Source: Rhea pennata (Eukaryota; Chordata; Aves; Rheiformes; Rheidae). From it: a stretch of 64,000 nt of DNA. Position numbers and translations under genes: made by a program. Below are positions 42,601-54,080 of this stretch, in pieces (the stretch's first letter is position 1; every line of letters begins with the position of its first letter). Under the pieces are notes generated by a model. That model was given only the letters and a program-made list of their open reading frames with translations, searched no databases and had not been told where the DNA came from. The stretch spans positions 19,009,501 to 19,073,500 of the forward strand of contig NC_084673.1 in the NCBI RefSeq assembly GCF_028389875.1. The letters are read 5' to 3'.

Positions 42601-45600
42601 CACAAATGGATTTGTTCCAGTGTCACTCTCTGAGGACGAGATATCAAGTGTACTGGATCTCTGAATGGAAAACAAATCCTATCAGTGTATATCAACTGGC
42701 AAGATGGAAAAAATGTCTTTTATTTGAGCACAGACACCAAGGCAGACAGTCTCTGGAGCCCCTGCCAATAGACATAGATTGCATGAAGTTCCAAGGAATA
42801 ACAAAAGAAAATGCAGAGGCCATTGCCGTATTACCTTGTACGATGCATACAGCAGGACAGGACGTCTTGGCTTTGGTTTTGGCAAGACTTTATGCCCCTC
42901 TGCAGTATCAAATGCAACTGCACTGGATCTGTGGGAGATGAGAAACACCTCAGGAAAGAGATGAGGGTAGGACACCCTCTGCGGGCGTCCTCTGCACAGG
43001 CGATCTGCCAGTGCAGTGCCAGGTAAGCTCTGTTCAGTTACGCTGCCACTCCCATCTACTGATCCAGCCCAACATATTCTGGCTCTCCAGAGCTGGTTTT
43101 CTTCATCTCTTTGGAATGACTTGAGGACATGTTAAATGGCCTGAACTTAGAGTAAGGACAAGTCTTCCACTGCAGACAATAAAGAAGTTGCTCAATAAAA
43201 ACAATGGTGTCAACTTCCAGGCTTATTCAGACTTTCCCCCTCTGTGAGAAAACTGTAGGGCAAACATGGGATGTGGCAGTGCTAAAAGAGCACAAAGTTA
43301 CACAGCAGGGAGATGCCTTTCCAAACTTTGACCCAAAAAGGAACAGGTCTGGCTGCTCTACCCTTCTCCACACAGGCCAGCGGCTTAGCCGCATTCACTG
43401 AGAATTTATAAACAGCAGAAATCATTACAACGACAATAGTTAGGACAAAACTATAGTATGGGATATAGATATCCATGCTTGGAATATAAGTTGATTGTAA
43501 ACTACTTGGTAAAAAAAAATAGAAGAAACACACATCACAAGCAGTTTATCTGACTGCTTCTACCTTCCTTGGAAGAGTCCAGTTGTGGTTGTTCTCCAGA
43601 TGAGAAAAGCAGTCACACTGGACCACTGGTGAGATTTAACATAGGAATGCTTTGTGCTTAAGCTTGTCTGAGAAAAATTAAGTTTTTCAGAGTTTAATCA
43701 AAACAAAAGAAAAAGACAAGGAACACTGCTGCGCTGGTAAAGCAGGAGCATCTCGAGCAAGTTGAGGCTGCATTTGTGTTAAATAATTCCCTTTGATCAG
43801 CTGCAAGAGGTCAGGAAGCACTGTCAAGGCCCATATTTAATAATTACTTGGGGCAACTGTCACCTGTGAAGAGTGATTCCTCATTTTGTTGACAAAAATA
43901 CGCAAAGAGATGGGAACTACAGTAAATGAAAATGTGAATATTTTAATGGCTTCTCCATAGCTCGTAAATATTGAGTGAATTCAACGATCTGCTTGGTGAG
44001 GTGCTTTTACTGGGTGTTTCTGCACAGTCAGCAGAACTTGAAATTCTACCAAGCTCTGATGCAGAGGGCTGAGCACTGGACACAGTGGTCAGCGCTGGCA
44101 GGAAATGACCAGTTTCCTAAACAGTTCATTTTGTTAGCATTGCTCCATGGCAAAAATTAAACAAATAAAAATCACAATTACTTTGAAAAACTACCCAGAA
44201 TATCCAGACATTAGCGACAGCTTCCATTTTACTGATGCCTTATCAAATCACGCAGGAAAAACCTTTCTGGGATAAGCACATTACCACTTAGTTACTGGGG
44301 GAGGATTGATATTCTGACAATTCCTGGAAAAGGGATTTTAAAAATATCCTATATCACATATTACTAATAGGGTTTTGGGAATTCAGTTAATAGACCAGGG
44401 TCGCATTCAATTTTCCTTAGAAGTAAGAGCAGCAGCCAGCGCCTGGCGTGAGCAGCCGGGGTGGCGTGCGGCCAGGGTTACCTCTCCTCTCCTGCGCCAG
44501 GAGCACGCTCGGGGACGGGAGGACTTGCGGCTGCTCTGCTGTCCAGACCGCTCCGGATGTGCTCGTTAGGCTCATCTGTTATACAGCAGAGATGATTGAG
44601 AAACGACATGTCAGTGAACGTGCAATAGCCACAATGTTTTACTTGGTGAAAATGAGGGCTCCTTACACGATTCCCACCAGCACAAGCCCTGGGGAATTTA
44701 TGTGGGGCGGCCGATGGGGGTCTGCCTGCTGCCCCGCAGAGCGCGGCCACCAGGGCAGTGTCACCTGCGATCCCCACGTGGCAAAGCACCTCCAGGCCTC
44801 TTGGACCTGAGAGCCCAAACAGAGTTGGCTCATGCCTGACTAATGACAGGAGCTGTCACATCACAAGAAACCTTAGCAGGGCACTGCTGGGGCTGTCAAT
44901 AAAGTTAATCCGTTCCAGGATTTAAATTCAGCTATTTCCTGTTTTGACTCAAAGTCATCCGATCTTGGCAAACAAAGGAGAAGGCCAATACAGTTAATGA
45001 GGAGATCCCTGCTATTTTTACTGGCACAGGGCTCAACTGCGTCTTCTAAGCTCTATCTGACCCTAAAAAAGAAAAATAGCAGAAGACGGTAACCCTTAGA
45101 ACAACCTGCTCAGATAAAAGGTTGCACTAGACATTCAGCTGACAAATATGCTTTCTTGCTACTGTAAAACCATAAAGATTAAAACCTCAGTGATGCAAAA
45201 TTTAGCTTAGTTTGGCCAACAAAAAATACACAAGGTTTGCACGTATTTATTCACATGCAGCTATGTCTATTTAAAAGCGTAAATTCACTTATTACAAAAT
45301 CTGTCAAAACTTTTTTAGCCTAAACTTCCTTACATAATGGAATCAGAGGCTCAAAGGCCTCATACATGACATTAAATAATAATACTGTTATTTGTTACCT
45401 GTTCAGAAAACTCCATCAAACCCAACAGCGGATTAATCCTAGAGCCAGCCTGTAAACACCATTTCTACACCGCCTGGGTGGTGCCATCCTGCCCCAGGGC
45501 AGCCAGCCTGCGGGTAACGGACATATCCCATCGGGAAGCACCGCGAGTCAGAAAACAGCTGCAGTCCCGATGGTTTTCCTCCCGCCTCGCACATGGCCCT

Positions 45601-48600
45601 GTGGCCTTCCCCGGGCTGCCGTGGGGTGGAGGTGGCGCACAGCAGGCTTTGCTGAGAGCTGGCTCCCATTTTCTCACAGCAAGCCTTTGGGGAGAGGGCT
45701 GCACCATGTCCATGTAAACGCTGCTCTGAAAAAAGCGCCATAGAACATTTTTTCGGGACTGAAAAGCCTTGACATGGTTGATGGCACATGCAGGAAGGAC
45801 ACGTCACGTGCAGGCCTGGGAAAGCACACTGAGGAGCATTTATTTTTACAGCCAGCCACGTACTCCCCTCCTGCCCCAAACCTGAGGGAGGGAGACGCCA
45901 GCAGGCAAGTGGCCTGGAATCAGAAGAACAAAACACAGCTGCCATGTTTTCACTCTGCCCATGGTGGTTAAAAAGACCTTGACGACCAAAGACCATGTTC
46001 CTCTCTTACCTCACTTCTAAAGGCATGGCATCATGTTCGTTTTTTTCTGACATCTCCTCCTCAGAGAACTTCTTAGGAGGGCTCCCATCTCAAGATTGAA
46101 CAAGAAGCACCAGCAGGTGCTCATCTCCTCTCATCCAAATTACCGCCCATCAGTACTGCTCAGTCACTACCACACTTAAGCTTCACTTAACCACAAACAA
46201 ATAGCTTATCAGTACATTGTAACCCATCAAGATAAGTAAAATGCCCTGGGTAGCTTTAGGATGAGACAGAATAAGAGATAAACTCCATTGGAAATTAGCA
46301 GTGGCCTGACCAGTATATATGCATGTATGTATGTATACGTATATACACACACACATATATACATATGCATATATACACACATACAAACACACACACACAC
46401 ACACACAATCACATATATTGGTGTGTGTGTGCGTGCACAGCCACAGCTGGTGTGATGCCTTAGCCGCCTCCCCCGTTTCCTAGCACTCTCAGACCCAGGC
46501 ATTCGGCCCTTGGAGAAAGCACTGCTATGGGTGCTGTAGGAAGCTATCTTGCTTTGGCAGGTGGATCAAACAGCCTCTCTGCTAGACAGCTTTTAGCTCT
46601 TGTGCACTGACCGTACCCATGCTAAAGGTGAAGTTATCACCAAATCCAGCCAGTTGCCCAGACTGAGACGTTGCAGCCACGGCGTTTCTCGCAAGATGTA
46701 CAAACTGCTTGTCACCTCCAGCCCAGCAAAGTTCCCTCGGCACCGAGCTGCACAGCTGCCCGGGTTGCAAGCTGCCTGGCTACGTAGCAATGCCCACGCT
46801 ACTTCTGAATAAACCAGCACAAGCACTGGGAAGGGCAGAACTGGGGTAACCTTCAGCTCATCTCAGCCTAACTTACTCTGCTTCTCACCAGATTAAATAA
46901 GCCAATTCTGAGGGTGCTGTCACGGATAGCCTCATTACAGGAGCCACCGAGCTTGCCCTCAACTTGCTCGCTCATCTCTGTTGCTTCATAGACTGCAACT
47001 TAAGCATAGGGTAGGTATCTATTCTATATTTATGTTGCTGCCCCACTACCAGTGTCTTCTATTTATAATCAACCGCAACTGTGAAATTGCTCAGGGACTC
47101 GATGCAGCCATCCCTTCTGAAGGTTAAAGCATTGCTTGAGAAAAGGTCACCGGGCCTTCTTCTGTGCAGGTATGAATTTCCACCCCTTTCAGCATATTCA
47201 CCATTCAGCATATAGCATTCTCAAAGGGAATGCCAGAAACTACCTCAATAGGGTTGTTCCGGGTAGGGATTTTCTCATTTCATTCCCTAACACAACTATC
47301 AAAGACTTAAATCAGGATTGAAAGCCCTGGAGTCATGAAAATATTACATTTATTTGCTTAGATGAATATGGACCCTTCATCACCTTGAAAGTCAACAGCA
47401 GGTGAGTAAACCTGATCTCTCCAGGAGAAGAAGGAAAACTTGTCAAGATGGCAAGCAAAGGCCCTTAGCTCATCTGTTGTAGACTGAACCTGAGTTGCAT
47501 GGCTAAATTATTTGGAAAGGGTCTCGTCCCTCCCCTCGATGGGCTAAGCGTTGTTCTCACTGGTGCAAGCCAGCATGAGAAGCGCTTGCCCTCCCGTGTG
47601 AAGGGAGGCTGTCTCTGTATAGTAACCACTGCGGGTGCTGAGTGTGCAACAGATAACAGGGAGGTGAAAATACTAGCTGCAAAATCCTGATCCTCAACCT
47701 ACACTGTAAAATGGCAGTGAGAAGAGGAAGCAAAACAGTCACATTATGCCTGTGATCTATCAAAATAAGGTGGAAAATAAAGAGAAAGAAAGAGAAGAAA
47801 AAGTTGAAAAGGAAGAAAAAGGGCTAAGTCACTATAGTAATTTAGTAACATTTGCTTCATCCTTCTTAAAACAGCATTAGTCAAGTACCCAAAATATACA
47901 AGCAATTGATCTCCAGAGGTCCCTTCCAACCTCAACCATTCTGCGAATCTGTGAAGCAAAGACAAACTTTGTATATTAACGCAATATTAATAAGGAAATT
48001 ATTTTAGAGGATAACCTGAGGCCACATTTCATGTAAACATCAGCAGTAAAGGTTAAATTGAAAACCAAAAGCACTTCAAATTTTGCTTTGCTGAAATGGG
48101 CTGCAAGCAAAGGAGGCTGATGCTACTAGCAAGGCACAAGGCAAATGAATCCCATTCACTGCTGACTGTTTGTAGAAGTAAGGCCACTCATCTGACCTGG
48201 GACCCTTTCAGTGGCAAAGAGGCTGCTGAAGTATCTGTCTCGTCACACAAAGAGGGTACAAGCAAAATTGCACATCCTCAAAAAGCAGAGCAGCCGTGCA
48301 GAAACAGCCAGTCTACTCTGTCAAGCTGGAAAAGGTTTTACATGTTTTCATATTCTGGAGATATGATAAAATAGGAAATTTAATTTAATAAATTAATAAA
48401 TAAATTTAATAAATTCTTAATACAAGGATAAAAGCAACTCTTTGTGTAAAAAAAAAAAAAAAGAGGATTCTCAAGTACCGAAGTCCCTAGCAAGTGTTTA
48501 GCTTTGAGTATGTGTCTTAGTAATGTTGAGTTAGGAGAAGTTAACTCAAGTTGGACTTTAGAGAGGGGAGCAAACTAATGTTACAGAGAGATACTGGTCA

Positions 48601-51600
48601 AGGAGGCTGAATAAACAGAAGAACAATCTTTATTGCTGCTACACCACAGCAAGAAATGTAGCTGGGCCCAGAAAACCGGGCTGGACTGGTGGAGATGACA
48701 TTTGAGTTTTGGACGGATGGAAGGTAAGTCTGACTTTACCGCAACAGAAGAGAGGCCAGTGACGACATTAAGGAGCGTGGCAGACTGCTTAGAGCTGTCT
48801 GTCAAAGCCATGGCTTCCCCAGAGCAGCAGCAGCCAGTTACTTCGCAGCCATGTCCGAGTATCTGTGATTACTCACCCCGACAAATAATCAACCTGGATC
48901 TCTTGTGTGAGACTGGGATACAGTCCCAAAGTCCTGCTGCTGAGTCAGTTGGCCTGTCTTCATGTGCAGGACTGGATGTGAATCATCTTCAGTTCTGCTC
49001 TGCACAAATGCTCAGCACAAAGTGCCAGCTCCAGGCTGGTTACATTTGGACTCTAAGCACAGTCCTGCTCATTTCACACAGGGCTGCTTTCTTCTCTTCA
49101 CAGCCCTGAGCCATCAAATCTGATTTGTTCTTTTTTATATACAACCATGAGAGTTCAGCTGCATGTCAAATGACATGCAGTGCATCTTGCCTTCTGCTAG
49201 AATTAGCCCAAGGTCCCAGACATACTTTGCTGAGGCACAGCGGCCTGGGTACTATTCAGACCTGGCCCCAAAGCCCTTTTCACTTTGAAAGCTACCTTGT
49301 GCCTAGGAGTTTCTCCCTCATAGAAAGCTGGGCATGCTGCACTGTACTGACATCCCCCTCTCAGAGGAGGTAATTTCTGCCAGAAGAGAGGCACCCCTCT
49401 CCTTCTGCAGAGCTGACCCCACTGTCCTGGGTTCTGCCCTCAAAGGGGGCTGGTGAGAGCAGCCAGCTATCCTGCTTTTACCGGAGCAGTCTAGGAACTG
49501 GGGGTCTTTGACACAGTTTGGTGCCAGAATTTGTACCATGTCATCCCTTTCCCTAAGTCCTCGGGCAGCTTCAACAGGAAACAATTCCAGCAATCTCTTA
49601 CAAACAGATGTTTTGGAAGAAAGAAACCGAGGTGAGGAGAAGGCATCTACTGCATGTAGCTGGTGCACAGGCTTTACCTCTGCCGCACTGTAAGTTTTTC
49701 CTTGGGCCTTGACTTCGATAATCAGATATTTTTTCTGGTACTGAAAGCTTAGCTAAGAGCCCTCTCACTACATATACAGGTGGTCTCTAACATTACATAC
49801 AAATGGCTCCCTGATATAGGGAGACCTACATACCTAACACATTTTTTCGGACCATCACTTCGTTTTGTTAAGATGCACGCTAACATACTTACTTTCTAGC
49901 TTGCCTTTTTTCCTTCTAATTGATGCCCGAAGCAGATCTGACCCTTCTAAGTCTTCTTGAAATCGTTTTGCCTTCACTTCTGAAAACCATTCACCAGTCA
50001 CGAATTTCTTCTTCTTTTCATCCTTGATGGAGCCCTGAATCCGCCTAAAAGTCAATAAGAACATTACATACTAGAAAGGTCTCCAAGGTTTCAATGTCCC
50101 CAACCTACCTTTATGACCACTGTACATACAGCGGAACTGCCTACTACTACAAAGGATCCAGGGATTTTTTTTTTGCAATCACAAGGGCCAAAAATGCTTT
50201 AAAATGAAAGCTGATTCATGTTTTATTCAGAAAGGAAACAGTACCTTGTAAACACAGGCTTTCACATCTTCCAAACCTTACAAATCCCAAATGGAGCCAC
50301 TTGGCAAGGAGATTTGTCCATTTGTTTTGTACCACAAGGGTTTGGGAAGGGGTAGGGCTACTTACAGATCCTACACTTCTCTGGTTTGCTTGTCTATTAA
50401 CCTCTTTCTGACCTGCAAAAAATTTTTAGACCAAATCTGATGTAAACCATCAAAACGAATTATGTTTTTTAGGGGACCAATCTGGCCCTGTAGCATTCTC
50501 CATAGACATTACTCCTCTCCCTCTTGCCGTGCCAGTTTTGGCACACAAACAGTTAGCTCTCCTTCCTGAACACAGCTTCTCTTACTGTAACTGGCTTGGG
50601 CACACCCAGGGCTGGTTTTTGGCACCTAAACCCGTCAGTGCTCTTTTTGCTAGCCTGCAGTTTGAACTGGCCCCCAGTTATTTTGTTTTGACACAGAGGT
50701 CTGCAGAATTCACTCCCTTTCAGCTGGCACTGCCTCCCACTGCTCGCTAGAGAGACCTGACAGGCCAAAGGAATCAGCCATCTCAATCCAAATCCCAGTA
50801 GGAAGAAGGGGTCAAACATCGAGCTAATGGTGGCTCCTTAAAGGGTCACACTTGCCGGCCTAAAGGCCAGCGTGCCACAAAGGCGTAGGTTTATCTGGCG
50901 ATGGCGTGGGGTAACGGGCTCCCTCCTCAAGCCTTTGCAGTCAGCAAAAGCAATCCAAGCCAGGTAGCTGCACAGTTTCCCCAGCCAGATCGCTCCCACG
51001 AAGGTCTCGAGGAACTAGCCCAGAGGATATTTAGGAACATATTTTAATTTTGCTGACACCCAATCAGTGTAACGCCATTGACTTGGCTTCCCCCAGCAGG
51101 CACCTGTTGACAGCTCTACCGGGGTGCATGCTGGAGACAAGAACATCCACATTTGCCCCAGAAGTCTCACTGCATTTAACTATACTAATGGCAAAGGGCA
51201 CTTGGCACCACCCTCACTTAGGATCTAATCCATGTCATTCTGGAACAAAAGTCTTTTGTGCAGCAAACAAAATGAAAACATTCAAACACTGTTTTTCCCC
51301 CAAATCTCCACTGCAGAGCAGAATTTTTGCTGCATTTCAGGAGGAAAAAAAAGGGAAAAAAGAAAAATAAAAAGTCAGTCATTTATGTTACTATTCAAAG
51401 AGAAAGAAGTGGTTGCAGACACATACACCTCAAACCTAAGTCACTCCCATGCCACCACCAGTTCTCGGTCTCTCTAGCCCATGCCCCTGCATGTGGGCTC
51501 CCCAGAACCTGCTGCAAAGGCACCATACCCCCCTCCAACCCTGAGCAGCCCTCATGCAGGCGCTTACTCTTTTCTGGCTCAACAGCAAGTCAAAGAGTCA

Positions 51601-52506
51601 CATCCTTCACTGGGGTAAACTGGCACCGTGCCACCTGTGCTAACTGAGCTACTCTCATTCCTCCCAGCGGAGGACTCGGTGCCAGCTTCCTAAGCCTGGT
51701 GCATCCTGTCAACCCAGATGGTCTGATAGCTGGCATTTAAAAAGTGACAGCAGCAACAAGCAACCCAGATCAGCCAGACCCAAGCGCCGGGATGCCCAGT
51801 GGTAAGTGCACAAAGCTGACAGCTATTCCTGGCACTGAGGCAGCTCCTGCAAAGCCTCTGGCAGTTGCCATAGCTTCTCCCTACCCCTCGCTGCCTGCAC
51901 AACAGCCGATGCCTAGAGACCCACCTCAAAGAGCACCAGAGGGATCCTGAGAAGAGACGGGAATGGAAAATCTCATTTAAAAAAAAGGTACTCTAAGGTA
52001 CTTCTACGCTACCAGGTGAGCAAAACAAGGTAGCAGCTACTCCTCTACTCTGACCTCAGACACTCAGAAATCAGTATGTTCCTTCCCAGAGCTGGGAAGG
52101 GATGCCTCTTCATACCTCTGAGAGCTACTGCTAACTCAAAAGGAGAGTCTAGCCTTGCAATCCTGCAGAGTGAATGGCAGCAACAGCAGGCTGGCTAAAA
52201 AAGCAGGAAGGGCAAAAAAACCACCCTTCAGGTATGAGCACGAAGGGACAGCACTGCTGCAGCCTGCAGCTCTCCCAGTGTGCGCGCACACACACACACA
52301 CAGACACACACGCATGTGTATACCCCCCTTCTCTCTAAAAGAAGCAGAAAAATCTGCTCTGAGCAGTGGGAGCTCAGAGCCTGCTGTTACCGAATGCTCT
52401 CTCACCTGATACGATCCTCATCCTTCTTCTTCAGCTCTGCATCTCTCTGCAGAACCTTCATTAGCTTCTCGTACTCCTCCTCACTCAGGAAGCTTAAGTC
52501 CAACAT
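27410..52506 (-). CDS. SYTL2-like: Synaptotagmin-like protein, SYTL2 type (Slp2-like), complete 16-exon CDS
   Basis: Coding exons in transcript order: 52506-52406, 50044-49893, 44575-44482, 42928-42835, 42660-42567, 42263-41142, 39757-39659, 37660-37569, 37102-37001, 34999-34830, 34005-33903, 32308-32147, 31266-31188, 30603-30504, 29494-29289, 27555-27410. All have AG/GT borders; lengths sum to 2916 nt and phases agree at every junction, giving 971 residues plus TAA. Domain order: Slp homology domain (residues 1-90) with no FYVE-type zinc finger between its helices, which places it with SYTL1/SYTL2 rather than SYTL4/SYTL5; a 560-residue Ser/Glu-rich linker; C2A (from about 651); C2B (from about 830). 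The C2 pair is closest in my memory to SYTL2. Known family role: Rab27 effectors that tether vesicles to plasma-membrane phospholipids. SYTL2 itself lies at human 11q14, so a gene beside RAB39B is probably an ohnologue. Intermediate alternative exons may have been missed. Confidence 0.93.
31188..34999 (-). CDS. SYTL2-like: SYTL2-like exons 10-13: C2A domain
   Basis: Exons 34999-34830, 34005-33903, 32308-32147 and 31266-31188. The exon 10/11 join rebuilds [18 protein letters not shown], with the polybasic [11 protein letters not shown] following; exon 12 holds [20 protein letters not shown]. By alignment from memory to synaptotagmin-1, calcium-loop aspartates are partly kept (VVD, SDP and the ND of WHND) while two loop-3 positions are His and Ser, so calcium binding is likely weak or absent. 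The basic strand could bind acidic phospholipids. Exon 10 starts directly with GTGAGT after its CAG acceptor. Confidence 0.94.
36271..36300. repeat. T9 / G-rich tract
   Basis: A T9 run followed by G6AG8AGGGAG on the plus strand, within the SYTL2-like intron between exons 9 and 10. Simple sequence; its G runs could form a G-quadruplex. Confidence 0.8.
37001..39757 (-). CDS. SYTL2-like: SYTL2-like exons 7-9: C-terminal linker
   Basis: Exons 39757-39659 ([10 protein letters not shown] ... [14 protein letters not shown]), 37660-37569 ([20 protein letters not shown] then [10 protein letters not shown]) and 37102-37001 ([20 protein letters not shown] then [14 protein letters not shown]). Junction phases are 1/1, 1/0 and 0/0. 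The last exon runs straight into the [14 protein letters not shown] start of the C2A exon, a transition seen across Slp proteins. Confidence 0.9.
38930..39480 (-). other. Possible old processed-pseudogene-like segment in an intron
   Basis: Inside the intron between SYTL2-like exons 7 and 8. Two overlapping minus-strand frames look more protein-like than their surroundings: one opens with [19 protein letters not shown], which vaguely resembles the end of an SLC25 mitochondrial carrier; the other has [20 protein letters not shown], a charged helix. I could not name a parent gene and see no clear poly-A tail or target duplication. It may be chance. Confidence 0.2.
41142..42263 (-). CDS. SYTL2-like: SYTL2-like exon 6: large linker exon (1122 nt)
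   Basis: One exon encodes about 374 residues of low-complexity, mostly disordered linker rich in Ser, Glu, Lys and Pro. Visible elements are [31 protein letters not shown] (a helix also recalled from SYTL2-like linkers), [18 protein letters not shown] and EPETPTDEF. The true exon starts upstream of the TTG that a simple ORF finder would use: GT CAT GGA after TTTTAG, completing a Gly codon with the preceding exon. The donor is TCAG|GTACTG. Confidence 0.9.
42567..44575 (-). CDS. SYTL2-like: SYTL2-like exons 3-5 (three 94-nt linker exons)
   Basis: Exons 44575-44482, 42928-42835 and 42660-42567. Exon 3 ([20 protein letters not shown]...) is the least certain, but it is the only piece I found that enters in phase 1 and leaves in phase 2, as its neighbours require; its donor is AG|GTAACC. 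Exon 4 carries the basic-proline stretch [17 protein letters not shown]. Exon 5 carries [18 protein letters not shown], a Ser/acidic then NPF motif. NPF can bind EH domains in other proteins; whether it does so here is unknown. Confidence 0.8.
46313..46437. repeat. Compound microsatellite (ATGT / TATA / CA / GT)
   Basis: About 125 bp of alternating purine-pyrimidine sequence: ATGT tetramers, TATACACA blocks, a (CA) tract, then TGTGTGTGTGTGCG. It lies in the SYTL2-like intron between exons 2 and 3. Such sequence is prone to Z-DNA or cruciform formation and to length variation. Confidence 0.9.
47890..47957 (+). mobile_element. CR1 LINE 3'-end fragment
   Basis: AGAGGTCCCTTCCAACCTCA followed by ACCATTCTGCGAATCTGTGA closely matches the conserved 3' terminus of avian/reptilian CR1 elements, which end in short ATTCTRTG repeats. 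Only the last 60 or so bases are clear; upstream sequence is too degraded to follow. The element is plus-oriented in the SYTL2-like intron. Confidence 0.75.
49893..52506 (-). CDS. SYTL2-like: SYTL2-like exons 1-2: Rab-binding Slp homology domain
   Basis: Exon 52506-52406 begins with ATG and encodes SHD1: [20 protein letters not shown] and a basic/acidic helix ending DRIR. Exon 50044-49893 encodes SHD2, with the hallmark [13 protein letters not shown] and [11 protein letters not shown]. In Slp proteins the (S/T)GxWF motif contacts Rab27. Exon 1 ends in AG and exon 2 starts with G, rebuilding an Arg codon. The zinc finger present between SHD1 and SHD2 in SYTL4/5 is absent. An AG at 52527-52526 or 52512-52511, just upstream of the ATG, may be the acceptor of a 5' UTR exon. 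Confidence 0.92.
52278..52320. repeat. (CA)n microsatellite
   Basis: GTGTGCGCGCACACACACAC followed by more CA units and ACGCATGTGTA, about 85 bp inside the intron from the SYTL2-like first coding exon donor (52405). Confidence 0.85.
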
Positions 52507-53784
52507 CTTCCCTGCAAAGCTCTTCAGACAGCTGAAGCAATGACAGAGCAGCGACTAATCCAGTGCAGACTGCAGCAATGCCATGGGCAGCCTCCTGTGC
52601 AGACTGCCTGGTGTGCTGAGCGAGAGGAGGCTGGAAAAAAAAAAGACTTCACAACAGCATGGCTTGGATGGAAGTTGTGTTCGCATCTGGGATTGCACTT
52701 CCAGGCACTCAGTGGCTTGTCCCTGGCACGTTTCTCTGCACCACATGCCTTTCCATGCCAGGAAAATTATCTCAGAAAAATTACGTTGCTTTGCTTTTCT
52801 TCAGGCACGGTTGCAGCAATTTGGGAGCCAATGTCAATCAAGCAGGCACGTACGGGAAGGAGCGAGCTTGCCACACACCTCAGCTGCCTCAACTGGCATG
52901 GAAGATCGTCTTGCAAACAGCCACCCCAGAACCTCTGGCAGGCGTTTTCCTCAGCAATGAAGTCTGCCTCCGTGTTGCTCAGGCATCCCTGCAAAAAAAT
53001 AGCACCGAGATGCCTTTTATGATAAGCACGACATATGGTAGCCGAATGTGTACATTGGAGTTTTTTATTTGTTCTTCAGCACAAGTTCCAAAACAAGCTG
53101 CCCTACTTTTCTCCGTCTCCTATAGCTCCTTACGCAGTATTAACCTAACCACGAAAATACTTTATTTTAGCCATTTTCCTCCAGGCAGTTGCCTTAGCAT
53201 GCTGTAAGCAAAATATGCACATGAATACTGAAATCACTTGCTTTCTTTTTATCTCCTCTCTTCTTTTTCCCACTTCTTTCTGCTCTAAACAAGGCCAAGG
53301 ATAAGAAGCTCGCCTTTGTAAAGTAATCAAAAAACGACAATCCAAACGGCAATCTGCAAGCACTGTTACTGCACGTTAGGCTATAAAATACCAGAGGCTC
53401 TTTTCTAGCATGTACACGCTTTGCCTTTCGCTGCACCGGCATCTGCTATTCAAACAATATGGGTGCAGATCACTTAGCATTTCAACGGACACCAAAAATG
53501 GCCAGAGGCTGTGGGGGCGTGGAGGAAGAGCAAATCATGCGTTGCTTTGCTACTTTATTCCTCTTCCTCTCCCCCAGCCACCTTGAGGCAATACAATACA
53601 CCTCCGAGGGAGGAGATTTTTTGCCCCTGCCCAGGTGAGCAGTTTCTGGCTCTCCAGATGGGATTTTCCAGCGTTTCCAAGCCCTGTCTCACGTGACTGA
53701 GGGTTTCATCATACTTGGCTTTTTCTCTGAGAGCCAAAGCCTTGGGAGTCAGATCATTAAAAATAAGTAAATCACAACTTTCAT

Positions 53785-54080
53785 GGCAAACCTGATTTGA
53801 AGGTGATCTAGTCCCCTCCTTAGCATCAAGGCCTGCATCACCCCTAGTCGCTGTCTGCCTAATCTGCCCCTATAATCCTTCTCTGCAGCCATCTCCATGT
53901 AGTTCCAGACTTAAAGGGTCTTCCCTCAGCCTCTATCTAAATGTAACAACTCCAGCTCCTTCAGCTGCTCCTCAGAGTTGTGCTTTCGATCATTTTTGTC
54001 ACTCTTCTTTAAGCTGTCTCCACATGATATAAATCTTCCTTGAATTGACATATCCAAATCTGAACACAAATATTTCTACT
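53785..54080 (-). mobile_element. Degenerate CR1 LINE fragment
   Basis: Read on the plus strand, the order GTGATCTAGTCCCCTCC, then GTTCCAGAC, CAGCTCCTTCAGCTGCTCCT, CACTCTTCTTTAAGCTGTCTCCA and finally CAAATCTGAACAC follows the order of landmarks in the antisense of a CR1 3' region, so the element is on the minus strand. Identity is low and the copy is old. Confidence 0.6.

Larger units (their letters stand above)
44576..49892 (-). other. SYTL2-like: SYTL2-like intron 2 (5.3 kb)
   Basis: Contains the compound microsatellite at 46.3 kb and a CR1 3' end at 47.9 kb. Two minus-strand open frames (45439-45996 and 49318-49668) have no acceptable splice borders in the required phases. Nothing else recognised. 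Confidence 0.6.

Noticed and set aside
45439-45996. 185-codon minus frame in an intron
   Set aside because: No phase-compatible acceptor and donor for inclusion in the SYTL2-like transcript, and no recognisable protein family.
48684-49109. Plus-strand 135-codon frame beginning [12 protein letters not shown]
   Set aside because: A GTAAGT lies within it and the N-terminal part looks mildly protein-like, but there is no acceptor context, no family match and it is antisense to the SYTL2-like gene.
49318-49690. Minus frame near 49.3-49.7 kb as a SYTL2-like exon
   Set aside because: It would enter in the wrong phase after exon 49893-50044 (phase 1) and meet a stop within a few codons; no good donor seen.
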